Assembly (NCBI GenBank): GCA_002479815.1
Contig: DLPA01000228.1
Location: 1-12,456, forward strand
DNA: 12,456 bases
Source: a bacterium UBA7470
Lineage (GTDB): Bacteria; Pseudomonadota; Gammaproteobacteria; Burkholderiales; Burkholderiaceae_C
Direction: 5' to 3'
Shown here: positions 1 to 6,438 of the stretch, piece after piece
How positions within the stretch are numbered: the first letter of the stretch is position 1
How the letters are laid out: the number at the start of each line of letters is the position of its first letter
Notes under the pieces: generated by a model
Seen by the model: only the letters and a program-made list of their open reading frames with translations
Database searches by the model: none
What the model was told of the DNA's origin: nothing
Program-made: the position numbers and the translations under genes

Positions 1-2043
1 ATCAAACGCTTGGCGATTCCTGAGCAAGAGATTGAGGAGTATTTGACCTACCACTTCGCCCGCCAAGCCACCTTGCAGTTGCGCTACAACCACTGGCAAG
101 AGGCCACGGGCTTCATTGACGAATCGCGCAAGCAAGATTTCAACGTCTTTGTGCAGCAAAAAGACACGCAAGGCCGTTGGTTGCTGACCGACGACCACCT
201 GACGCTGGCCTTGGGCATCTTGCCCGAGGATGCGGCCAACAAGCGTTGGAAGTCGTTTGTGGGCGAGTGGGAGGCCGTCCTGCCCAACTTCAAGCTGCTG
301 GTGCGTGAGCGCGACAAGGCGACGTGGTTGGACGAACTCAGCAAGCTGTGCGAAAAACGCTATCAAGACGATTACCGCACGCTGGGTGTGCCCGGGTTTT
401 ACCGCACCAAGCTCAAAGCACGCAAAGACATGGCGCGTGAGATTCGCAACCGCATCGAGCAAGAGCTGATGGAGGAATGGAAAGTCGGAGCCAAGTCTGC
501 ATGGGATGTGTCGCGCCTGCTGGTGGCCTTGTCCGAGTCGTTAGACGAGCGGCTCAAACAGTGCGATGAGCAAGTCTCCCGCGCCCGCAAAGCCGAAGAA
601 GATGCTCAACTTCGCGCCCAAAGCAATGCCAAAAAGTGGGCCGATATGGGCGTGTTTTCTAAACATTTGCTGGGTACGCCCGACAGCTTGTTGGATGCCC
701 ACGGCGTGTTCTTGCAAGAAATTTATGTCTATCGCACCCGTGCCGAGGGGTGGATGTTTGCCAAAGCCTTGTTGATGGACGTGGTGGCCGAGGTGATTGA
801 CTTGCGTGCCGAAGTCGATCGCTCGGCCAATACCTTGCAAGAGGCGCTGAAAAAGTTTGAAGTCGCCATTCAGTCGCGCCTGACCGATGCCGACGCGGGC
901 GATTTGCGCCAGCATTTGATCCGGTTCTACGATCCGCAACTGGTACGCCAAGTCAGCCGCCGCTTGGTGGTTGAAGAGGCCGAGCAGCGCACCCAAACCA
1001 GCCGCGTGCGGGCGGCCTTGATCGAGAAAATGGGGCCTCAAGCCTCGTTCTCGCTGTTCAATCAGCGCATTTCTGAATCCACCTTTTTGGACGTGTTGGA
1101 GAAGGTCTGCGAAGACAGTGCCCGCATCGCGCATCAAAACTTGGTGCAAAACCCCAAAGAACGGCTGTTGGGCGTGTCGCTCATCGACAAGCTGCGCGAC
1201 CGCTACGGGGCCGATCCGCATCAACTGAAAAGCTACGTCAGTGAGTTGGTCAGCCGCGCGGGTAACTTTGCGACGCTGGAGCCGTTGGAGCAGCACCGCG
1301 CCGCGCCCGGCATTCCCGTCGGCAAGCCCACGGCGGTGAACAAATTCACGGTGATTTTGCCCAAAGCCCCCGATCAGGCCGAGTTTTTGAACACCCTTAA
1401 AGCCGCCTTCCGCGAAACCAAGGCGGGTGATGTGGAGTTGATCGAGTCCGATGGTCGCCCCCACGAAATCACCTTGGTGTCCATCACCAATTTGATGCCT
1501 TTGCGCTATCTCAAACCCTTGAAACTGCTGGAAGAGAAATACCGTCGCCGTGTCGATACGGGCGGCGCACGCGCCAAGCTGGAGCTGCACACCGAGGGCG
1601 ACGGCACGACATGGCCGCGCCTCTTTGTCGCCTCCTCTGCCGAGGTCAAACAACAAGCCTTGCCTTACGTGTTGCTCGCCAAAGCCTTGGGGCTGATTCA
1701 CGAAGGGCCCAATCCCGCCACAGGCTTGAACGAGGTGCTGTTGCTGACCAAAGATGCCGATGGTTTCGACAACGACCCCGTGGTCTTGGGCCCGAGCTTT
1801 GTCGCCAGTGCCGACAGTGTGAATCTGGAACACTTGCACACCATCCAAACCGCGTGCAACGCCTTGCTTGGCAGTGCCGAGTACCGCCACATCGACCGCC
1901 GCACCACCGTGCAAAAAGCGGTGGTTGCTGAAGTCGAAGCGATCAAAGCCCAGTGCAGCGGCAATGTGCAAGACCCGACCTATCGTCGCTTTTTAGATGC
2001 AGGCCGCAAAGCGGTGGCGATTCTGAAGGGCGAGGCGGCTTGA
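1..2043 (+). CDS. Tubulin/FtsZ-like protein, C-terminal part (5' end outside window)
   Basis: The frame is open from base 1 to the TGA at 2041-2043. The first possible start, TTG at 10, has no ribosome site, so the gene most likely begins upstream. The visible part is about 680 residues. It opens with R-L-A-I-P-E-Q-E-I-E-E-Y, which resembles the segment after the GTPase fold in large bacterial tubulin-like proteins (FtsZl/Tubulin_2 type, commonly near 1100 residues). A charged helical middle follows, with a likely coiled coil around residues 180-210, then a mixed alpha/beta C-terminal domain from about residue 400. The Gly-rich GTP-binding loop of tubulins is not visible and would lie upstream. 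A zinc-ribbon membrane protein begins 24 bp downstream and a periplasmic TAXI protein comes next, a context that supports a membrane-associated cytoskeletal role. The identification rests on recalled family resemblance; another large helical protein family remains possible. Confidence 0.5.
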   Translation: MKRLAIPEQEIEEYLTYHFARQATLQLRYNHWQEATGFIDESRKQDFNVFVQQKDTQGRWLLTDDHLTLALGILPEDAANKRWKSFVGEWEAVLPNFKLLVRERDKATWLDELSKLCEKRYQDDYRTLGVPGFYRTKLKARKDMAREIRNRIEQELMEEWKVGAKSAWDVSRLLVALSESLDERLKQCDEQVSRARKAEEDAQLRAQSNAKKWADMGVFSKHLLGTPDSLLDAHGVFLQEIYVYRTRAEGWMFAKALLMDVVAEVIDLRAEVDRSANTLQEALKKFEVAIQSRLTDADAGDLRQHLIRFYDPQLVRQVSRRLVVEEAEQRTQTSRVRAALIEKMGPQASFSLFNQRISESTFLDVLEKVCEDSARIAHQNLVQNPKERLLGVSLIDKLRDRYGADPHQLKSYVSELVSRAGNFATLEPLEQHRAAPGIPVGKPTAVNKFTVILPKAPDQAEFLNTLKAAFRETKAGDVELIESDGRPHEITLVSITNLMPLRYLKPLKLLEEKYRRRVDTGGARAKLELHTEGDGTTWPRLFVASSAEVKQQALPYVLLAKALGLIHEGPNPATGLNEVLLLTKDADGFDNDPVVLGPSFVASADSVNLEHLHTIQTACNALLGSAEYRHIDRRTTVQKAVVAEVEAIKAQCSGNVQDPTYRRFLDAGRKAVAILKGEAA

Positions 2044-2054
2044 TTTTTTTATCA

Positions 2055-2060
2055 AAGGAG
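2055..2060 (+). promoter_or_regulatory. Ribosome binding site of the zinc-ribbon gene
   Basis: AAGGAG lies 7 nt before the ATG at 2068, in the short gap after the preceding stop codon. It fixes the start and supports co-transcription with the upstream gene. Confidence 0.75.
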
Positions 2061-2067
2061 CGCAGCA

Positions 2068-2475
2068 ATGAGTTCATCTGGCAAATCGGGTAAATGTTCC
2101 AACTTTGGCAATTGCAGCTTGGCCGATGCCCGCACCACGGTGCAAGTGCCCACAGGCATGGATTTTGTCTGCACCGAATGCGGCAAACCCCTGCTGATGA
2201 CGGACATGGGAGACAGCAGTGGCGGTGGGGGCAACAAAATGGCCTTGATCGGCGCGGGTGTGGCGGCTTTGGTGTTGACAGCGGGCGGGGCGTGGTTCTT
2301 TTTGGGCCGCAGCAAACCAGCGCCGCCGTCCCCGCCCCCTCCTCCGCCTGTGCTTGCACCCGCACCTGCTTCCGCGCCTGCGCCCGTGGCCGCACCTACA
2401 CCACCCGCACCACCCATCACCGGCCATTGTTCAGATGCCGATGCCAAGGCGGGTTTGTGCCGTAAGGCGCAGTGA
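2068..2475 (+). CDS. Zinc-ribbon, single-pass membrane protein with Pro/Ala-rich stalk
   Basis: A 135-residue protein in four parts. The N-terminal zinc ribbon has ligands C10-x5-C16 and C35-x2-C38 (the second pair in T-E-C-G-K-P-L). A Gly-rich hinge follows at 48-57, then one transmembrane helix at 58-79, then a Pro/Ala-rich linker at about 82-118. The end is a tail with two cysteines (C121 and C131) in the pattern C-S-x2-D-x3-G-L-C-R. There is no cleavable signal, so the ribbon should be cytoplasmic and the stalk and tail periplasmic. Similar N-terminal ribbons occur, as I recall, on PstS/OmpA-type proteins near tubulin-like genes. The tail pattern recurs at the C-terminus of the next gene product, implying partnership or a shared docking site. 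No enzymatic domain is visible. I infer a membrane adaptor joining the tubulin-like protein to an extracytoplasmic partner. The coding call is firm; the function is not. Confidence 0.8.
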   Translation: MSSSGKSGKCSNFGNCSLADARTTVQVPTGMDFVCTECGKPLLMTDMGDSSGGGGNKMALIGAGVAALVLTAGGAWFFLGRSKPAPPSPPPPPPVLAPAPASAPAPVAAPTPPAPPITGHCSDADAKAGLCRKAQ

Positions 2476-2492
2476 GTCCCTTTTCAAGGTTT

Positions 2493-2499
2493 AAAGGAG
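2493..2499 (+). promoter_or_regulatory. Ribosome binding site of the TAXI gene
   Basis: AAAGGAG lies 7 nt before ATG 2507. This favours the ATG over the in-frame TTG at 2504, which would sit only 4 nt away. Confidence 0.75.
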
Positions 2500-2506
2500 T
2501 GTTTTG

Positions 2507-3649
2507 ATGACAAGCAAACTCAGTCAACTGTGCAGGGCCTGTGTGGGTGCGGCGCTGATGATGATCGGAGCCGCACACGCGGAAACCATCGTGACAGGCG
2601 GCAAAACGGGCACGTATTTCGCCATCGGCAACAACTTGCGCGAGATGGTGGACAACCGGCTGGAGGTCAAGTCCACCAACGGCTCGTGGGTCAACGTCGA
2701 GGAAATGAGTCGCACCAAGGGCGTGACGCTGGCGGTGGTGCAGTCGGACGTGTATGCCGCCTTTGTGCAAATGCGCGACGATAAAACCGTGCCCGATGCC
2801 ACCCGCCGTGAGTTTGCTGATTTACTGGCGAATTTGCGCGTCTTTATGCCGCTGTACCCCGAAGAAGTCCACTTTTTGGTGCGTAAAGACGACCCCATTG
2901 AGTATGTGCATCAAATCAAAGACAAGGCCATTTGGATGGATGTGGCGAAAAGCGGCACGTATCTGACGGGTTTGAACATTTACGGCAAACTCTTTCAAGA
3001 GCGACCCAAGATGGTCGAGCCCTTTGTCAACCCCACCGCCACTGGGGACGACGAAGGCACCCGCCGCCGCCGTTCAGCCATGATGGCCCTGAGCGACCCG
3101 GGCTTTTACGCCGCCTATCCGCGCATCGACGTGATGGTCTTGGTGGGAGGGCAGCCTTTGGCTTTGTTGGAAAAAAACGCGCCTAACAATTTAAAGTTGC
3201 TTAAGTTTGATCCTGCCCATGCCAGTTCTGCCGCCTTGTTGCGCGATTATCAAAAAGCCGACATCCGCAAAAGCAGTTATCCGGTGTTGAATTTGCCCGA
3301 AGGTGGATCGCCGACCTTGGCGGTGAACTCCTACCTCATCACGGCCAGTTTTGCCGATCCACAACGCAACCAGTTCATTCAAAATTTTGCAGCGCAGTTT
3401 TGTGCCAAATTTGCCACCCTGCAAAGCCAAGGTCATCCTAAATGGCAAGAGTTGCGTTGGAAACCCGGCATGCCTTTGCCTGCGTTGGCCGCAGGCTGGC
3501 AATACTCGGACCATGTGAAAGGCCAGTTGAGCAGCTGTCGTCCCGACGGCGCCGCTTCCCGTGCCACAAGCAGCATCCCAGTCGCAGCGCCTGCACCTGC
3601 TGCCAGTGTGTGCAGCCCGCAGGATCGCTTCTCCGGTTTGTGCCGTTGA
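2507..3649 (+). CDS. TAXI-family TRAP-type solute-binding protein, secreted
   Basis: A 380-residue protein with a typical signal peptide (charged start, hydrophobic core, cleavage after A-H-A at residue 25), so it is periplasmic. The mature start T-G-G-K-T-G-T-Y-F-x-I-G and the segments S-x-x-x-N-V-E-E and A-V-V-Q-S-D-V are typical of TAXI (TRAP-associated extracytoplasmic immunogenic) binding proteins. These classically capture a carboxylate or amino-acid-like ligand for a fused TRAP permease. No permease gene is next to it, so a sensory or structural role with the upstream proteins is as likely as import. After the binding domain comes a Ser/Ala/Pro linker and a terminal C-S-x2-D-x3-G-L-C-R element, an addition I do not associate with TAXI proteins and which matches the tail of the preceding gene product. 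The gene starts 31 bp after that gene, so the three probably form one operon. The ligand is unknown. Confidence 0.8.
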   Translation: MTSKLSQLCRACVGAALMMIGAAHAETIVTGGKTGTYFAIGNNLREMVDNRLEVKSTNGSWVNVEEMSRTKGVTLAVVQSDVYAAFVQMRDDKTVPDATRREFADLLANLRVFMPLYPEEVHFLVRKDDPIEYVHQIKDKAIWMDVAKSGTYLTGLNIYGKLFQERPKMVEPFVNPTATGDDEGTRRRRSAMMALSDPGFYAAYPRIDVMVLVGGQPLALLEKNAPNNLKLLKFDPAHASSAALLRDYQKADIRKSSYPVLNLPEGGSPTLAVNSYLITASFADPQRNQFIQNFAAQFCAKFATLQSQGHPKWQELRWKPGMPLPALAAGWQYSDHVKGQLSSCRPDGAASRATSSIPVAAPAPAASVCSPQDRFSGLCR

Positions 3650-3673
3650 GTGTGCGATCCGTACGCTGCATAC

Positions 3674-3685
3674 GACCTGTAGGTC
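3674..3685. promoter_or_regulatory. Short dyad GACCT-GT-AGGTC upstream of the GGDEF gene
   Basis: A perfect 5-bp inverted repeat with a 2-bp centre, flanked by TACGA and TCGTA. It lies in the 98-bp gap before the diguanylate cyclase gene. No T-run follows, so it is unlikely to be an intrinsic terminator. It may be a small operator or chance. No convincing promoter hexamers are seen nearby. Confidence 0.2.
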
Positions 3686-3747
3686 TCGTAGGGGGAATGA
3701 CCTCAGACTGCCTGACTGTCACTTTGTGGTAAAGGTCCCAGACTGCA

Positions 3748-4983
3748 ATGAGCAAATTACAGACCAGCATTTCATCTGGGACACAGACGTATGAGCCTGT
3801 GCAGGTCGCTGCGCTAGATGTGAATCTGCGGCACTTATATATAGGGACGTGGCTTCTGGCGGCACTTAATGTCTTGCACGTTCTGTGGTTCGAGGTGTGG
3901 CTGTCCTTTGAATCTCCTGCCGAACAAGCATGGGCCACCAGCGTCGTATGCGCACACGCGGTGATGGGCGCGGCGATGTTGCTGTTGAACCCCTTGTTGC
4001 GCTGGTCTTATCTGCGTTCATCCAAGCCAAAATGGACTTACTACGTACCTGAATCGGTGGTGATGTTGGTCTTGTTCTGGACGGTGGCAGTGACCACAGC
4101 CGACATTCAACAAGGCTTGGGTCTGCATGCCTACCAAAGTGCGTGCGCTGCTGTGGCTGTGGTGGTTCTTCTACGGCCTTGGGTGGCGGTGCTGCTGCTG
4201 TTCACGGCAGGGGCTTTGTTGATGGTGTCCCTGCATCTGTTTTCGATTGACCGTGCTTATTTGAACAGCGCCTCAGTCACGGTGGTCACAAGCACGAGTT
4301 TGGCCTTGCTGGTGTCTGTGTTGCTGTGGCGGCGCTTCGTGCAGACGCAATTGCTGCAACAAGAACTGGCACAAGCCCATGCCTTGATGCGTCAACAACA
4401 AGCCGAGCTGGACACTTTAGCCACGACGGACAGCTTGACGGGCTTGCTGAATCGACGTGCGCTGATGCAGCGGGCCGAAATTGAGTTTCGGCGAGTCAAG
4501 CGCGATGCCGTCCCCCTGTCGCTGTTGCTGTTGGATATCGATCACTTTAAGCGCGTGAACGACCAATGGGGACATCCTGCCGGGGATGCCGTGCTGCGTC
4601 AAGTCGCCCAACTGATGCGCCAAGCAGTGCGAGAAACGGATGTGGTGGCTCGTTTGGGTGGCGAGGAATTTGTGCTGTTGTTGCCAGGGGCATCGCAAGC
4701 CGTCGCGCAGCAGTTGGCCGAACAATTGCGCCTGCATATCGCCGCCAGGTCTTTGTCGTGGCCCGAGCCGAACGAGCAGCAGGGTGCAGCAATGGAGACT
4801 GGAGAAAATACGCAAGTTCAATCCACACAAATTCAAATTAATATCAGTATCAGCATTGGAGTCGTGTGTTTGCCGGTCGGACGAGAGGCGGACACAGACA
4901 CGCTGCTGAATTTGGCCGATCAAGCCCTGTATCGGGCCAAATCTTTAGGCCGCAACCGGGTGGAAGTGGCGCTGCTGGTGTGA
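3748..4983 (+). CDS. Membrane-bound diguanylate cyclase (GGDEF domain)
   Basis: A 411-residue protein predicted to make the second messenger cyclic di-GMP from two GTP. The N-terminal half carries five or six hydrophobic segments (about 30-53, 62-84, 98-119, 131-164 as one or two, 176-194), forming an unnamed MASE-like membrane sensor. A Gln-rich helix at 198-224 leads to the GGDEF domain, which opens with D-S-L-T-G-L-x-N-R-R. Metal-binding D263 and D265 lie in D-I-D-H-F-K, and the active-site motif is G-G-E-E-F at 304-308. R-E-T-D at 295-298, five residues before it, is the allosteric I-site, so product inhibition is expected. A polar, Gln/Asn-rich stretch around 339-362 appears longer than usual for this loop. 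A weak AAAGG lies 12 nt before the ATG. The enzyme class is secure; the input signal is unknown. Confidence 0.93.
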   Translation: MSKLQTSISSGTQTYEPVQVAALDVNLRHLYIGTWLLAALNVLHVLWFEVWLSFESPAEQAWATSVVCAHAVMGAAMLLLNPLLRWSYLRSSKPKWTYYVPESVVMLVLFWTVAVTTADIQQGLGLHAYQSACAAVAVVVLLRPWVAVLLLFTAGALLMVSLHLFSIDRAYLNSASVTVVTSTSLALLVSVLLWRRFVQTQLLQQELAQAHALMRQQQAELDTLATTDSLTGLLNRRALMQRAEIEFRRVKRDAVPLSLLLLDIDHFKRVNDQWGHPAGDAVLRQVAQLMRQAVRETDVVARLGGEEFVLLLPGASQAVAQQLAEQLRLHIAARSLSWPEPNEQQGAAMETGENTQVQSTQIQINISISIGVVCLPVGREADTDTLLNLADQALYRAKSLGRNRVEVALLV

Positions 4984-5024
4984 GCTGAGGCGTGCTCGTC
5001 GGTCTCCATCTCGGTGGCTCGCCC

Positions 5025-5258
5025 TCAGTAATGGGGGGGAAGTTCGTCGCGCAGGCTGCGAAAGGGGGCGCGTGGTTCTGCCTCTGCCAATTGCTGTTGC
5101 AGTCGGGCGACTTCTTGCTCAAGGCGATGGAGGCGATCTTGTTGCTGCACCACCAAGCGGTTGAGGGTGTCGAGCAAGTCGTCGTTGTCGCTGAAACGAA
5201 TTTCTAGGTCAGCAACACGCGCCTCTAGCCTGTGGTGGGGGTCGTGTGGGGTGTTCAT
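5025..5258 (-). CDS. slyX: SlyX-family small coiled-coil protein
   Basis: A 77-residue protein, almost entirely a heptad-patterned coiled coil from about residue 7 to 60 (L-E-x-R-V-A-D-L-E near the start and R-L-E-Q-E-V-A-R-L-Q-Q-Q-L in the middle). It ends in the family hallmark L-P-P-H-Y. Length and ending match SlyX proteins, whose molecular role is still poorly defined despite the early link with the lysis gene slyD. It is transcribed towards the diguanylate cyclase gene, with 41 bp between their stop codons. Its start lies 79 bp from the divergent GbsR-type regulator, so the two genes share an upstream region. No clear ribosome site is seen before the ATG. Confidence 0.9.
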   Translation of the reverse strand: MNTPHDPHHRLEARVADLEIRFSDNDDLLDTLNRLVVQQQDRLHRLEQEVARLQQQLAEAEPRAPFRSLRDELPPHY

Positions 5259-5291
5259 CTGGAATGGGTTTTTGCCTAGGGTTTTTCTTTT

Positions 5292-5311
5292 ATTTCTGTC
5301 TTGACAGAAAT
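5292..5311. promoter_or_regulatory. Palindromic operator of the GbsR/MarR-type regulator (site 1)
   Basis: A perfect 9-bp inverted repeat, ATTTCTGTC-TT-GACAGAAAT. Its right half contains the TTGACA -35 hexamer of the regulator gene, so a bound dimer would block transcription. A second copy with 17 of 20 bases identical lies at 5898-5917, upstream of the next operon. Binding by the adjacent regulator is inferred. Confidence 0.65.
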
Positions 5312-5330
5312 TTCATAAATCATCTATCAT
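5301..5330 (+). promoter_or_regulatory. Sigma-70 promoter of the GbsR-like gene
   Basis: TTGACA (5301-5306), an 18-bp spacer and TATCAT (5325-5330) make a near-consensus promoter. Transcription would begin about 7 nt later, at or next to the ATG at 5338. That leaves no room for a ribosome binding site, and none is present, so the mRNA is probably leaderless. Confidence 0.6.
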
Positions 5331-5337
5331 TGCACAC

Positions 5338-5865
5338 ATGGAACTGTCTGAAACTGCTCGTCAATTTGTGGTGCATTGGGGTGAAATGGGCACAGCGTGG
5401 GGGGTCAACCGCACGGTGGCCCAAATTCATGCGCTGTTGTTTTTTCATGGCCGGCCTTTGCATGCCGATGAAATTGCACAAACACTGGTGGTCGCTCGCT
5501 CCAACGTCAGCACCAGTCTAAAGGAATTGCTGAACTGGAATTTGATCCGCACCACCCATGTGCTGGGCGACAGGCGGGATTATTTTGAAACTTCGCTGGA
5601 CGTGTGGGAGTTGTTTCGCGTGATTGTGCGTGAGCGCAAAGAGCGGGAGTTCGACCCCACCGTGCGGCTGCTGCAAGATTTGGTCATCAGCCCCGACTTT
5701 GAAGCCGAGTCGCCCGATACGCAAGACCGCGTGCGCGAAACCTTGCGCTTCATGCAGACCTTGGGGTCGTGGTCGGAAGAAATGCTGCGCCTCTCGCCCA
5801 CTACCCTAGAAAAGGTGATGAAAATGGGGGCCAGCGTGCAAAAGTTTGTTCGAGGGGATGCGTAA
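5338..5865 (+). CDS. GbsR/MarR-family transcriptional regulator
   Basis: A 175-residue winged-helix protein. The opening W-G-E-M-G-x-A-W-G-V-N-R-T is the recognisable GbsR-type start, followed by A-Q-I-H-A-L-L. The helix-turn-helix spans about 42-67 (A-D-E-I-A-x-x-L and S-N-V-S-T-S-L-K-E-L), and the wing is near 72-84 (H-V-L-G-D-R-R-D-Y-F). The C-terminal half is helical and probably serves dimerisation and effector sensing. The ATG has no ribosome site and sits where transcription should start. A palindrome covers its promoter and a near copy precedes the downstream thiol-disulfide/SDR operon, so it most likely represses itself and that operon. Relatives respond to choline or to toxic small molecules; the effector here cannot be read from sequence. 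Confidence 0.88.
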   Translation: MELSETARQFVVHWGEMGTAWGVNRTVAQIHALLFFHGRPLHADEIAQTLVVARSNVSTSLKELLNWNLIRTTHVLGDRRDYFETSLDVWELFRVIVRERKEREFDPTVRLLQDLVISPDFEAESPDTQDRVRETLRFMQTLGSWSEEMLRLSPTTLEKVMKMGASVQKFVRGDA

Positions 5866-5868
5866 AAG

Positions 5869-5889
5869 AAAGGGTTCGCCCTTTTTTTT
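5869..5889 (+). terminator. Rho-independent terminator after the regulator gene
   Basis: AAAGGG-TTCG-CCCTTT forms a 6-bp stem with a stable TTCG tetraloop, followed by a T run ending at 5889. It starts 3 bp after the regulator's stop codon and separates that transcript from the next operon. Confidence 0.85.
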
Positions 5890-5897
5890 GAGTACTA

Positions 5898-5917
5898 ATT
5901 TCTGTTTTTACTGAAAT
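5898..5917. promoter_or_regulatory. Operator site 2, upstream of the DCC/SDR operon
   Basis: ATTTCTGT-TTTTA-CTGAAAT matches site 1 at 17 of 20 positions and keeps the outer half-sites, with a less perfect dyad. A TATTAT at 5921-5926 could be the -10 box, placing transcription start near 5933. No good -35 is seen: the expected position falls inside this site. An activator or weak-promoter arrangement is therefore possible as well as repression. Confidence 0.55.
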
Positions 5918-5949
5918 TTCTATTATTTCTAGCCATGAAGGAAGCGATC

Positions 5950-6438
5950 ATGAAAAAGACCACCGCACCAGATACGTCAGCACACACGCCAGAAATGACG
6001 GTGTACTACGACGAGTCTTGCCCCATTTGCCGTGCCGAGATGCACAACTTCATGCGCCGAGATCGCGGCCACATCGTCGCGTTTGTGGATGCGTCTGCGC
6101 CTGACTTTGTGCCGCCATCGGGCCACCGCAAGGCGGAGATGATGCGTTTGCTGCATCTGCACACCGTCGATGGGCGTTGGTTGATCGGAGTCGATGCCTT
6201 TTCCTTGCTCTACCGTCGCTTGGGGCTGCCGTGGGTGGCGCGGGCTTTGGACGCGCCCGTCTTGCGCCCGCTTGCCGAACGGCTCTATCCCGTGGTGGCC
6301 CAGCATCGCCAGCGCATTCCCCGCTGGGTGGCGCGGCTGGTGTTTGAACGTGGCGCACATCAGGCCGCCACCCAAGCACACGCCCGCGCCCAAAGCTGTG
6401 CCGATGGGGTCTGTACGACGCAGCGGGAGCCCTCATGA
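5950..6438 (+). CDS. DCC-family (DUF393) thiol-disulfide oxidoreductase-like protein
   Basis: A 162-residue protein with the family signature Y-Y-D-E-S-C-P-I-C near the N-terminus (C24 and C27), a thioredoxin-like dithiol. The middle W-L-I-G-V-D-A-F-S-L-L-Y-R-R-L-G is also typical of DUF393. The family is predicted to exchange dithiol and disulfide but has little biochemistry. I chose ATG 5950 over the in-frame ATG at 5935 because AAGGAAG (5938-5944) sits 5 nt before it and would otherwise be coding. Two further cysteines occur near the C-terminus (S-C-A-D-G-V-C), outside the conserved core. It is the first gene of a four-gene operon; its stop overlaps the next ATG by 3 bp. Confidence 0.85.
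   Translation: MKKTTAPDTSAHTPEMTVYYDESCPICRAEMHNFMRRDRGHIVAFVDASAPDFVPPSGHRKAEMMRLLHLHTVDGRWLIGVDAFSLLYRRLGLPWVARALDAPVLRPLAERLYPVVAQHRQRIPRWVARLVFERGAHQAATQAHARAQSCADGVCTTQREPS

Noticed and set aside
10..12. TTG as the true start of the first gene
   Set aside because: There is no ribosome site, the frame is open to base 1, and the first residues look like the interior of a longer protein.
541..1971. Long open frame on the minus strand (476 codons)
   Set aside because: It lies wholly antisense to the tubulin-like gene in a GC-rich codon context that creates such shadows; its translation is Gly/Gln/His-rich without recognisable motifs.
2320..2410. Pro/Ala-coding low-complexity tract as a tandem repeat locus
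   Set aside because: It is a codon-level effect of the Pro/Ala-rich linker; no regular DNA repeat unit is visible.
3671..3690. Terminator after the TAXI gene
   Set aside because: The small hairpin has no following T-run and a bulge in its outer stem.
5935..5937. ATG 5935 as start of the DCC protein
   Set aside because: The strong AAGGAAG at 5938-5944 points to ATG 5950, and the five extra residues add nothing conserved.
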